Notes: generated by a model not told the origin, from the sequence alone. Positions 1-7,369 are shown, numbered from the stretch's first letter. The stretch: 16,551 nt of DNA from Bdellovibrio sp. (GCA_017745015.1 JAGIAF010000020.1:1-16551), one strand, 5' to 3'. Program-made: numbers and translations.

Positions 1-855
1 ATGTTGGGTCGTACACCTGGTTCGATCGTAGCAATTCGCCCTATCAAAGACGGTGTTATCGCTGACTTTGAAGTGACTCAATCGATGTTGAAATACTTCA
101 TAGGTAAATCTTTGGGAGAGAAAAAATCTTTCATCCGTCCTCGTATCATCATCTGCGTACCTTACGGTATCACTCAGGTTGAGAAACGTGCGGTAAAAGA
201 AGCTGCTCAATCAGCGGGTGCTCGTGAAGTTTACTTGATCGAAGAACCAATGGCGGCGGCAATTGGCGCGGGCCTTCCGATCACTGAACCATCAGGCAAC
301 ATGGTTGTCGATATGGGCGGTGGTACTACGGGTGTTGCAGTTATCTCTTTGGGCGGTATCGTTTACTGTAAATCTATCAAAGTTGCAGGCGACAAATTCG
401 ACGAAGCGATCATTAACTACGTTCGTCGTCAGTTCAATTTGTTGATCGGTGATAGAACTGCTGAAAATATCAAAATCCAAATCGGTAACGCATATCCATT
501 CGAAGAAGAAAAAACGATGGAAATCAAAGGTCGTGACCTTGTTGCCGGTGCACCTAAAACTATCGAAATCACTAGCTCTCAAGTGAACGACGCATTGATG
601 GACCCTCTTTCTGAGGTTGTTGATGCTGTTCGTACAGCTCTTGAGAAAACTCCACCAGAACTTGCTTCAGATATTGTTGATAACGGTATCGTATTGACGG
701 GTGGTGGTGCCTTGCTTGCAAACCTAGACGTTTTGTTGAGAGAGCGTACTGGCCTTCCTGTTTCTATCGCAGAAGATCCTTTGAGCTGCGTAGTGATGGG
801 TTCTGGCAAAGTTCTAGACCAACTAGATCTTCTCAGACAGCTCACAGTCGACTAA
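1..855 (+). CDS. mreB: Rod shape-determining actin homologue MreB (5' truncated by window edge)
   Basis: This is the C-terminal 284 residues of MreB, the bacterial actin that polymerises under the inner membrane and positions the cell-wall elongation machinery. The first visible residues (MLGRTPG) match an internal part of MreB, so the ATG at base 1 is not the true start and about 60 N-terminal residues lie outside the window. Visible landmarks are the CVPYG strand, LIEEPMAAAIGAGLP (residues 79-93, containing the hydrolysis-associated glutamate), the phosphate-binding VVDMGGGTTG (102-111), AGDKFDEAI and VLTGGGALL. Oddity: most MreBs read GGGTTEVAV here, while this one has Gly111 in place of the acidic residue. 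No mreC or mreD follows. Instead a sigma-like gene starts 35 nt downstream, so this may be a second, stand-alone mreB paralogue (inference). Family assignment is near certain. Confidence 0.96.
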   Translation: MLGRTPGSIVAIRPIKDGVIADFEVTQSMLKYFIGKSLGEKKSFIRPRIIICVPYGITQVEKRAVKEAAQSAGAREVYLIEEPMAAAIGAGLPITEPSGNMVVDMGGGTTGVAVISLGGIVYCKSIKVAGDKFDEAIINYVRRQFNLLIGDRTAENIKIQIGNAYPFEEEKTMEIKGRDLVAGAPKTIEITSSQVNDALMDPLSEVVDAVRTALEKTPPELASDIVDNGIVLTGGGALLANLDVLLRERTGLPVSIAEDPLSCVVMGSGKVLDQLDLLRQLTVD

Positions 856-890
856 CATAGGTTCATTCGCATCTCACTTATAGGAATTGC

Positions 891-1361
891 ATGACCGAAG
901 CCGATATACAATCGATCGCCCTGTTCTTCTATTTTGCGTTACTAGATGACAAAAAGGCGATCGAAGCTTCGACTCAAGCTCTAGCCCTTTGTCTAGAGAA
1001 AAAGAAACGCAATCCAGAAATCAAACATTCAGTTGCTTTGGTCTCCGCGACAAAAGTCGTGTGGGATCGCTTCAAAGCCCGCGTAATGCGTGGTCGTCCC
1101 AATACATCCGTTGAATCCGGTTGGCTTATTCCTGAAGGCGTCGATTTAGGCCCTTGGAGAGAATTTCAAAAGACCGCTTCTGAAGATGAATTGTTAACAG
1201 TTATCTGGTCCAAAATTTTAAAAGTTGAAGATGATGATATTTCCGCAGGCCTGGGCATCACTCAAGGGACGATTCGCTATCGTCTGGGGAGAGCTTTGCG
1301 CAAACTCGGAACGATGACCCAAGGTGTGAGTAAGTTGAAGCATGGCACAGCAGGAAAATAA
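891..1361 (+). CDS. Small sigma-70 family-like protein (region 4 helix-turn-helix)
   Basis: A 156-residue protein. Residues 98-142 look like sigma-70 region 4: an acidic helix (SEDELL), then DISAGLGITQGTIRYRLGRA, the usual arrangement of a -35-recognising helix-turn-helix, then a basic helix. The N-terminal 95 residues are helical and occupy the place of region 2, but I see no clear copy of the usual ECF region 2 core and -10 recognition motifs. It is also slightly short for an ECF sigma factor. The ATG at 891 has AGGA at 882-885, five bases upstream. It lies 35 nt after mreB and overlaps the next gene, an anti-sigma-like membrane protein, which supports a sigma/anti-sigma pair. It could instead be a transcriptional regulator with a sigma-like helix-turn-helix that cannot act as a full sigma factor. 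The sequence alone does not decide this. Confidence 0.7.
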   Translation: MTEADIQSIALFFYFALLDDKKAIEASTQALALCLEKKKRNPEIKHSVALVSATKVVWDRFKARVMRGRPNTSVESGWLIPEGVDLGPWREFQKTASEDELLTVIWSKILKVEDDDISAGLGITQGTIRYRLGRALRKLGTMTQGVSKLKHGTAGK

Positions 1362-2319
1362 AATTCCACTATCTAAAAAAGGCAAAAGGGAGATGTCTCC
1401 CTTTATCGGCCACGAGCTGCTCTACGATTATTTGTCGGGGATACTTGATGACGAGCGCAAAAACGCTGTTGAAGATCATGTGAAGTTTTCCAGAGATGCA
1501 CAACTTGATCTGAACAAGATCCAAAACGGTGAGGCCTATGCAAAGCAATTGGCTGACACCGTGGTTTCTCAACCGATCATCGAACAAATCAATTTGCCGT
1601 CGACTTACTTGACGGTGCTTATGCAGAAATCAAACTTCGATCGTTGGCCACAAGGTTTGAAGTGGGGTCTTGAAGCCCTGGTTGTGGTGTCAGTGATTGT
1701 CGTCCTTTTAACCGTGGCTCCATGGCAGAAAGTTCTGCAATTGGGCATCGGTTCAGGAAACAAAGAAGTGATTCTGGCTGAAGTGTCTAAAGAAGGCACT
1801 CCAGCTCCCACACCTTCTGAAGAAAAACCTCAATTCGTAGACGAAGAACCGAAGACAGCAAAACCTCTGCAAACTCCACAACCTTTGTCAACTCCAGAAA
1901 TTTCTCCGGCAAAAACAGTGGCAGCAAAAGCAGCAGCGACAAAACCGGTTCCTACTCCTACGCCAACCCCTTCTGCAGCTCCGGTTGCGAAGAAGGAGGA
2001 GGACAAGGCCGAGGCGACTTCCGGTGGCTTTTTGTATCGCGGTGAGCTTGCTGTAACAAATCTTGCAGTAGTTGGTCCGAAAATCACAGAGAAGATCAAA
2101 GAATTGGGTGGTCGCAAAGCCGGTGGTGTGGAACTAGGTTGGCAGAAGGCTCCAACTTCTACTTACTATCACTTCACTTTGCCTGAGGCGAAGTACCAGG
2201 AGCTTTCAAATTTCTTAGGTACTTACGGAAAAGCTCACTTGAACAAAGAAAAGCATCCTCGTGTTATGCCAGATGGAATTATCCGTCTGATTATTACCGT
2301 GGACGAAGATAAAAAGTGA
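1342..2319 (+). CDS. Membrane-anchored anti-sigma-like protein lacking zinc-binding cysteines
   Basis: 325 residues in three parts. Residues 19-60 resemble the cytoplasmic anti-sigma domain (GHELLYDYLSGILDDERK, then HVKFSRDA). His24 and His46 are kept, but the usual CxxC after the second His is Ser50/Ala53, so no standard zinc site can form. Residues 110-126 form one membrane helix. A Pro/Ala/Lys/Thr-rich linker (about 150-225) follows. The C-terminal part (about 230-325) resembles DUF4349-type periplasmic domains, with GELAVTNLAV, a conserved-looking GG and a late beta strand. Predicted topology is N-terminus inside, sensor domain outside. The ATG at 1342 overlaps the sigma-like gene by 20 nt. 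An alternative ATG at 1393, just before the domain, has AAAAAAGG about ten bases upstream and would give 308 residues. The stop overlaps the histidine kinase start. The role as inhibitor of the upstream sigma-like protein is inferred from order and domain. Confidence 0.7.
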   Translation: MAQQENKIPLSKKGKREMSPFIGHELLYDYLSGILDDERKNAVEDHVKFSRDAQLDLNKIQNGEAYAKQLADTVVSQPIIEQINLPSTYLTVLMQKSNFDRWPQGLKWGLEALVVVSVIVVLLTVAPWQKVLQLGIGSGNKEVILAEVSKEGTPAPTPSEEKPQFVDEEPKTAKPLQTPQPLSTPEISPAKTVAAKAAATKPVPTPTPTPSAAPVAKKEEDKAEATSGGFLYRGELAVTNLAVVGPKITEKIKELGGRKAGGVELGWQKAPTSTYYHFTLPEAKYQELSNFLGTYGKAHLNKEKHPRVMPDGIIRLIITVDEDKK

Positions 2320-4286
2320 AAACCCTAAGACGAAAACCCAAAAGATCATTACGCACGATCTTAATTGTGTGGTTCGTCTTATTCTCAGTGATCCCACTCG
2401 CATTCGTGACAATCTATTCGATGGTGAAATATGAAAAAGCCATCGATCGCGAACTTTCCCAACGCCTGAGCGGCAATGCTCGCGAAATCGAAATTATTTT
2501 GAACGACTATCGCGCGGCTTTGCAACAACGTCGCGATCGCTATGTCCGTGATCCAAGTTTGCTTTATCATTTGCAAATGGGCGACGGAAATACAGTTCGC
2601 AATGTCGCAACTCCTTGGGTGCGTGTCGATGATGTGACCAGCCTGACTTTCTTTGATCGCGAAGGGCGCATGCTCGCTTCAGTTTTCAAAGATGATAGAA
2701 ACAACATTCGAAGCTTTGTTCCAGTTCAAGATGCAGTTTTTCTCTCTGCAAAATACATGGCCCAAGTAAAAAACCAAAAAGAAGTGGGCGTAGCAGAATA
2801 CGGCGACAATCAAAAAATGAACTTGATCCTGATTTCGCAAGTCACTGGGACCAATAATCGTCTCGTAGGTTATGTGGAGCAGGTGATCGACCTGAATCGC
2901 TCGTTCCTGACAAAAATTAAAAATCGTTTGAAGCTTGAGCTGATTCTGTTCCGTGATAACGGAGAGATGGTGGCCGCAAGTCACCCTGATTTCTATCTCT
3001 ATAAAAAAGATTTCTTTAAGTCCTACTTCCACCCGGGCTCGGATTTATTTTTTGATCTCAACGTCCGCGGAAATCCATACGGATTCTTGGTATATCCACT
3101 TGATTGGGGAGTTTCAAAATTCTATATGGCGCTGGGAGCGTCTAAAAGCGAATCCGCAGCCGTTCTTCGCAACGTGAACATAGCCTTCATGACCGTGGTG
3201 GGTGCGGTAGTTGTGCTTTTGATTCTTACTATTTTGGTCACCTCAAGTTGGGTGCTTAAACCTCTGTATGATTTGGTAGATGCACTTCAATCGTTTGAAT
3301 CTCAAGAGCAAGCCGTTACGATTCCTGTGAAAAATGACACCGAAGTCGGACTGCTAACGGAAAGCTTCAATGAGATGAGTAAAAAGATTTGGACCGCTCG
3401 TTCGGATCTGCGTAAGAAAATCTCAGAGCTTGAATCTGCAAATCGTGAACTTAAAGACACGCAAACTAAACTTGTTCACTCGGCGAAAATGGTTTCTTTG
3501 GGCCAGCTGGTTGCCGGTGTCGCCCATGAACTTAACAATCCGATTGGCTTTATTTACTCTAATATGACTCACTTAAAAGATTATGCGGATAAGCTGATCA
3601 AGTTGGTGGAAGTAGCAGAGCAAGAGCCGCAGAAACTTCCCGCTGCCAAAGAAGATCTTGAATTTGATTACATCGTGAAAGATCTGCCGAAGCTTGTAAC
3701 ATCTTGCCAAGATGGGGCACGTCGTACGCGCGACATAGTTTTGGGCCTGCGCAATTTCTCTCGCCTGGAAGAAGCGAAGTTGCAAGAAATCGATGTGCAC
3801 CAAGCTCTCGATACCACGCTCAATCTTTTGCAGGGTGAGATCAAAGGTCGCATCGAAATTCATCGTCAATACGAGCCAACTCCGTTGGTTCACTGTTATG
3901 CAAGTCAGATCAATCAAGTATTGATGAACATCCTTTCGAATGCTGTTCAGGCTATCGAAGGTACGGGTCATATCTGGATATCGACGATGCCTCTAAAAGA
4001 ATTCAAATCTTCCAAAGAATCCAAAGGCAAATCAGGTTGGGTGCAAATCTCAATTCAAGACAGTGGCAAAGGGATGTCTGCGGAGACCATGGATAAGATC
4101 TTCGATCCATTCTTTACTACCAAAGGCGTTGGCCAAGGCACTGGTTTAGGATTAAGTATTTCTTACGGAATAGTTCAGAACCATGGTGGCGAGGTCCAGG
4201 TCCGCTCGCAAGTAGGCGTAGGCACTGAGTTTATCGTGATCATTCCCGTATATCCGCCGGTACAGGAAAAAAGCCTGACGACTTAA
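2316..4286 (+). CDS. Sensor histidine kinase (extracytoplasmic sensor, HAMP, HisKA, HATPase)
   Basis: A 656-residue membrane histidine kinase. There is a basic N-terminus, membrane helix 1 at about residues 13-33, a roughly 250-residue extracytoplasmic sensor region that looks Cache-like, membrane helix 2 at about 286-310, and a HAMP linker (about 311-365). A coiled-coil stretch leads to the phospho-acceptor box VAHELNNP with His404. The ATP-binding domain follows, with its N box (NILSNAVQAI, near 541), G1 box (DSGKGM, near 582), F box (FDPFFTTK) and G2 (GTGLGLS). All catalytic motifs are intact and no receiver domain is attached. Translation begins at GTG 2316, which overlaps the previous TGA as GTGA with no clear Shine-Dalgarno sequence, suggesting translational coupling. 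No response regulator gene lies in the window, so its partner is elsewhere. The ligand is unknown. Confidence 0.92.
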   Translation: MKTLRRKPKRSLRTILIVWFVLFSVIPLAFVTIYSMVKYEKAIDRELSQRLSGNAREIEIILNDYRAALQQRRDRYVRDPSLLYHLQMGDGNTVRNVATPWVRVDDVTSLTFFDREGRMLASVFKDDRNNIRSFVPVQDAVFLSAKYMAQVKNQKEVGVAEYGDNQKMNLILISQVTGTNNRLVGYVEQVIDLNRSFLTKIKNRLKLELILFRDNGEMVAASHPDFYLYKKDFFKSYFHPGSDLFFDLNVRGNPYGFLVYPLDWGVSKFYMALGASKSESAAVLRNVNIAFMTVVGAVVVLLILTILVTSSWVLKPLYDLVDALQSFESQEQAVTIPVKNDTEVGLLTESFNEMSKKIWTARSDLRKKISELESANRELKDTQTKLVHSAKMVSLGQLVAGVAHELNNPIGFIYSNMTHLKDYADKLIKLVEVAEQEPQKLPAAKEDLEFDYIVKDLPKLVTSCQDGARRTRDIVLGLRNFSRLEEAKLQEIDVHQALDTTLNLLQGEIKGRIEIHRQYEPTPLVHCYASQINQVLMNILSNAVQAIEGTGHIWISTMPLKEFKSSKESKGKSGWVQISIQDSGKGMSAETMDKIFDPFFTTKGVGQGTGLGLSISYGIVQNHGGEVQVRSQVGVGTEFIVIIPVYPPVQEKSLTT

Positions 4287-4318
4287 GGTGCAGCCTCACA
4301 ATTCCGATAATAAAATCA

Positions 4319-4930
4319 ATGGCATCAGAGAAAAAATCTCAGAACGATCACGGCAAGCTCCTCGCTTTGCTCCTCTTTGTAGGGGCGGGGGCTCTTGTTT
4401 TGATGTCCATGGGACCTGAAGAGAAAAGAACTGCAGGCCAAGCTCCCGCATCTGTTAAATCAGAAAAATTTGAAAAGAACGTGAATAAGCATTTGATGCT
4501 GACGAATGAAAACATCGAGATGCAACGTCGTCGTATGGAAATTGAAAATGCGCGTTCCAATGGCGACTTCAACTCAACGAAAGCTCAAGCTACTTACGAA
4601 GCTCCATCAGGTGGAGTGGACCTTTCAACAGACTCTCGCGCTTCAGATGTTGCCAGAGAACTGGGGCGTGGTGATCGTCAAGAAGATCAGCCGATGAATC
4701 CTCACGAAGTGATTCAAAAAGAACTTTTCAATCAGCAGCAAAATGCAGAATACACGCAAGCCTATAAAGAAGAGTACGCTCGTCAGTTTGTAGAGAATGC
4801 TCGTCGTGGCGGTTACAAAGTGATCTTAGACGATCAGTATCGTGTGAAACAGGTGGTCCCTCTTCGCCGTGATACGGCTGGTGAGGGCAGCGGTGAAATG
4901 TTCGATGTGACTAGCGGATTAGCTCGCTAG
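4319..4930 (+). CDS. Hypothetical protein with one N-terminal membrane anchor
   Basis: 203 residues, family not recognised. After a short charged N-terminus, residues 12-31 form one membrane helix (KLLALLLFVGAGALVLMSMG) with no lipobox, so the rest probably projects across the inner membrane. The remainder is highly charged and rich in Gln, Glu, Arg and Asn, predicted mainly helical. It contains the segment ENIEMQRRRMEIENARSNG, and a C-terminal region (about 150-190) that may be a small fold (GGYKVILDDQYRVKQVVPL). It follows the histidine kinase by 32 nt on the same strand and probably belongs to its operon. There is no convincing Shine-Dalgarno sequence before ATG 4319 and no in-frame alternative nearby. 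Its TAG stop overlaps the TAG of the convergent RadC-like gene within one CTAG (4927-4930). Confidence 0.72.
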   Translation: MASEKKSQNDHGKLLALLLFVGAGALVLMSMGPEEKRTAGQAPASVKSEKFEKNVNKHLMLTNENIEMQRRRMEIENARSNGDFNSTKAQATYEAPSGGVDLSTDSRASDVARELGRGDRQEDQPMNPHEVIQKELFNQQQNAEYTQAYKEEYARQFVENARRGGYKVILDDQYRVKQVVPLRRDTAGEGSGEMFDVTSGLAR

Positions 4931-5349
4931 ATCTTTTCTCGTCTCGACCTCTTCTTCCATTGTTTGAAATATCCGTTATCAGCCATGCTGAAGTATCTCT
5001 CCATGTTAAAAATGATGTGATCTAAAAGAGGCATTTGAAACAAGTCGCCGCAGGTGTGCATTCTCCGTGTAATCAAAAGATCCTGCTCTGAAGGTAAGAC
5101 GGTGCCGCTGGGATGATTATGCGCCATCATAAAAGCACAGGCGTTTTGCATAATCAAAAATCGAAATATATCGCGAGGATGTGTAAGGCAGTGATCGGCC
5201 GTGCCGCGAAAGATCATTTCTTTGCCCAGGATTTGAAGCTGTGGCCCTAGGGCTATGACCCAGAGCTCCTCGGCGTAAGGATTGGTCAATGATTTCAATG
5301 CCTCAAAGGCTTCCAGACTAGATGTGACTTCGTTCATAAGGAAGACCAT
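4927..5349 (-). CDS. RadC-like JAB/MPN-domain protein lacking the N-terminal HhH domain
   Basis: About 140 residues that are almost entirely the RadC C-terminal JAB (MPN) metallo-domain. Numbering from the TTG at 5355, an acidic Glu29/Glu30 is followed by the JAMM signature HNHPSGTVLPSEQD (His79, His81, Ser83, Asp92) and then LLDHIIF, all typical of RadC. Full RadC proteins are about 220 residues with a helix-hairpin-helix domain in front, which is absent here. The true function of RadC-type JAB proteins is unsettled, and the old DNA-repair assignment is not reliable. Metal-dependent isopeptidase-like activity is only what the fold suggests. Start is uncertain: ATG 5349 is listed, TTG 5355 and ATG 5337 are alternatives, and none has a good Shine-Dalgarno sequence. 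It is divergent from lpoB. I see no mobile-element genes around it. Confidence 0.88.
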   Translation of the reverse strand: MVFLMNEVTSSLEAFEALKSLTNPYAEELWVIALGPQLQILGKEMIFRGTADHCLTHPRDIFRFLIMQNACAFMMAHNHPSGTVLPSEQDLLITRRMHTCGDLFQMPLLDHIIFNMERYFSMADNGYFKQWKKRSRREKI

Positions 5350-5394
5350 TTGCAAATCGAAGGTGAGACTTTTCCCGTTTTCGGGGACTTACAG

Positions 5395-5429
5395 CGTACG
5401 GCATTAGGACACCCGTCGTGGAACGTACG
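5395..5429. repeat. Paired CGTACGG palindromic boxes between divergent genes
   Basis: CGTACGGCAT (from 5395) and CGTACGGGCATG (from 5424) are near-copies 29 nt apart, each built on the palindrome CGTACG. They sit in the divergent intergenic region between the RadC-like gene and lpoB, upstream of the proposed lpoB promoter. They could be operator half-sites for a regulator of either gene. Two copies of a short word can also occur by chance. Confidence 0.25.
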
Positions 5430-5437
5430 GGCATGAC

Positions 5438-5466
5438 TTGCGCCGGGCTTGTACCCGACATAGACT
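5438..5466 (+). promoter_or_regulatory. Possible lpoB promoter
   Basis: TTGCGC (5438-5443), a 17-base spacer, then TAGACT (5461-5466). The -10 matches TATAAT at four of six bases and the -35 matches only TTG. Transcription would start near 5473. The strong Shine-Dalgarno AAGGAAGGG (5478-5486) follows before the ATG at 5495. Spacing is ideal, but the -35 is weak, so this is a candidate only. Confidence 0.3.
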
Positions 5467-5494
5467 TTTTGAGGATAAGGAAGGGTAAATACCT

Positions 5495-6094
5495 ATGAAC
5501 AAGAATCTACTTCTCGGTGCTTTGACAGTTTCATTGTTGGCTCTTGCAAGCTGCGGACCTAAAGCTTTCACAAAAGGTGACTACGATGACGTGAACAAAG
5601 AAAATTTGTTGAACGATCAATGGTCTGAAACAGATATGCAGAAAGCTGTGCATGACTTGGTAACAAGCGCATTGCAAGCACCAGCAATCACTCAAGCTAA
5701 AAAAATGCCAGTTGTGATGGTGACAAACTTACAAAATAAAACCAGCGAACACATCGACACTCAAAGCATCATGGACATGGTTCGTGTTGAGTTGATGAAA
5801 TCTGGTAAGGTAGGTTTCATCGATAAAGAAGCTCGTGGTGATATCGCTGATGAGTACAACTATCAAAACTCTGGTATGACAAGCGAAGAAACCAAAAAAG
5901 GCCCAGGCGGTCAAATTGGTGCAGACTTCATCATCAATGGTCGTTTGGATTCTATCGTTCAAGAAGTTGGTAAAGATAAATCCGTGTATTACAAGCTGAC
6001 TCTGAATTTGACGAACCTAAAATCGAGCATGATCGTTTGGTCTGATCAAAAACAAATCCGCAAAGTATTTAAGAAAAAATCAATTGGTCTATAA
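5495..6094 (+). CDS. lpoB: LpoB-type penicillin-binding protein activator lipoprotein
   Basis: 199 residues with a lipoprotein signal ending in the lipobox LASC at Cys20. Gly follows the Cys, compatible with outer-membrane sorting. In E. coli, LpoB (213 residues) reaches through the peptidoglycan to activate the synthase PBP1b. The family pattern is clear: a DDVN segment after the signal, PVVMVTNLQNKTSEHIDTQS, a short helix ending VELMKSGKVGFID, GADFIINGRLDSI, and a closing strand pair with VWSDQKQIRK. Unlike E. coli LpoB, there is almost no disordered linker after the Cys, so its reach into the periplasm would be short. A strong Shine-Dalgarno sequence precedes ATG 5495. Its TAA shares one base with the next ATG (TAATG at 6092-6096), so it is translationally coupled to the COG3014-type lipoprotein, a neighbour also seen beside LpoB in other bacteria. 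Confidence 0.9.
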   Translation: MNKNLLLGALTVSLLALASCGPKAFTKGDYDDVNKENLLNDQWSETDMQKAVHDLVTSALQAPAITQAKKMPVVMVTNLQNKTSEHIDTQSIMDMVRVELMKSGKVGFIDKEARGDIADEYNYQNSGMTSEETKKGPGGQIGADFIINGRLDSIVQEVGKDKSVYYKLTLNLTNLKSSMIVWSDQKQIRKVFKKKSIGL

Positions 6095-7338
6095 TGAATA
6101 AGACTGCAAGAAGACTCACAACGATTGTGGGTCTTTTTTTTCTTCTGAATCTTACTGCCTGTGCAACTTATCAAGGTAAAGTGCAATCGGCCCGTCAATC
6201 CTTGGCGTCGCACGACTTTGACAAAGCTCTTAAAGAACTCCAGCCCTTAGCGGAAAAAGAAGACGGCGATCAGCTGGTCTATCTTTTGGATTATGGCGTG
6301 GCTTTGCAAGTTTCTGGAAAGATCAAAGAAAGTAACAGCATTCTTCTTAAAGCCGATCGCCTCGCTGAGTTGGTCGACTACCAATCCATTTCTCGTGTAA
6401 CGGGTTCACTCGCGTTGAATGAAGAAATGGTTCAGTACAAAGGCGATACCTTCGAGAAGATTTTCATCAACGCCTATTTGGCGATGAACTTTTTGGAGTT
6501 GGGAAACCTTGACGACGCTTTAGTTGAAGCTCGTCGTATCAACGAAAAATAAGTAAAATACCGTCAGGAAGATAAGCAGAAATTTGAACTGAATCCTTTC
6601 AGTAAATATCTGTCCGCTTTGATTTGGGAAGCCAATCGCAACTACGACGATGCCTATATCGCTTACAATGAGGCGTATAAATTAGACCCAAATATTCCAC
6701 GTATCGGTGAAGACCTCATTCGCTCCGCAAAACTTGCACGTCGTATGGATACATATAAGGACTGGAAGAAAAAATTTCCGGAAGTGAAAGAGGACGATGC
6801 TTGGTATAATAGAAATCTTGGCGAACTGGTAGTGATCTATCAGCAGGGTTGGGGGCCAAGAAAAGTGCCAGCGCAAAATGAATATCGTCTGCCGGCTTTG
6901 CAAGCGACTCCGAGTGATACAAAACTTGTGCGTTTGAATGTCGATGGCCAACAAGCAGTGGTCAGTCATCCCATTTACAATGTTGAAGAAGCAGCGATTC
7001 AAACTTTAAAAGAAGATTACGGCATTTTGGTCGCGAAACGTATCGCAGCTTTGGCAGCGAAAGCCGTTCTAGCAGACCAAATGCGCCAAAAAAATAAATT
7101 ACTCGGCGACTTAACATTCATTGCTTTGAATATGGCCGACCGCGCTGACTTGCGCCAATGGTCGACATTGCCGCAGACCATTCAAATCATCCGCATTCCG
7201 CTGCCACCAGGGACATACACTTATAATCTTGAGGGCTTAAACATCACGGGTGCACCGACGGGTGAAGGCCTCGAAAAACAAGAAGTCACAATCAAACCAG
7301 GACGCAAAGAGTTCGTCGTCTGGCGCTCTTTAAAATAG
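6094..7338 (+). pseudogene. COG3014-type lipoprotein gene interrupted by one in-frame TAA
   Basis: Read as one frame, this locus encodes about 414 residues of a COG3014-like lipoprotein. The signal peptide ends in LTAC with Cys23. TPR-like helices follow, including LGNLDDALVEARRINEK, then LSALIWEANRNYDDAYIAYN, and a C-terminal beta-rich part with LRQWSTLPQTIQIIR and KEFVVWRSLK. A single TAA at 6550-6552 falls between ARRINEK and VKYRQEDKQKFE. The frame does not shift, and no other stop occurs over the next 262 codons. One base change (TAA to TTA, Leu) would restore the protein. The first 152 residues are translated normally. A second product would need readthrough or restart at a weak codon such as TTG 6619, which has no good Shine-Dalgarno sequence and lies inside a conserved helix. 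It is coupled to lpoB by TAATG. It could be a fresh pseudogene, a sequencing error or readthrough. Confidence 0.8.
6550..6552 (+). other. In-frame TAA splitting the COG3014-type gene
   Basis: The codons around the stop read AAC GAA AAA TAA GTA AAA TAC, with family-like protein sequence on both sides in the same frame. TAA followed by G is not a recognised strong readthrough context. Confidence 0.9.
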
Positions 7339-7347
7339 GCAAAAAAA

Positions 7348-7369
7348 AGGCCCTGCCTAAGCAGAGCCT
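7348..7369 (-). terminator. Rho-independent terminator between convergent genes
   Basis: The inverted repeat AGGCCCTGC (7348-7356), loop CTAA, GCAGAGCCT (7361-7369) has one mismatch in nine pairs. On the minus strand it is followed by a run of eight T (complement of 7341-7348), so it is a good terminator for the phaR-like gene. On the plus strand the tail CTCTTT is weaker, but it may also stop the lpoB transcript. Confidence 0.8.

Noticed and set aside
1921..2010. Ala/Pro/Thr-rich repeat-like coding stretch as a tandem repeat locus
   Set aside because: It is a low-complexity linker with varied codons and shows no regular repeat unit at DNA level.
4927..5349. RadC-like gene as sign of a genomic island or prophage
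   Set aside because: No integrase, transposase, attachment repeats or phage genes are present, and the neighbours are housekeeping genes.
5374..5385. CCCG-TTTT-CGGG hairpin as a terminator
   Set aside because: The four-pair stem is too short and sits upstream of both divergent genes, where no transcript needs ending.
6619..7338. Independent gene starting at TTG 6619
   Set aside because: It is in the same frame as the upstream fragment, with family-like sequence before the TTG (from 6553) and no ribosome site. It is the second half of the split lipoprotein gene.
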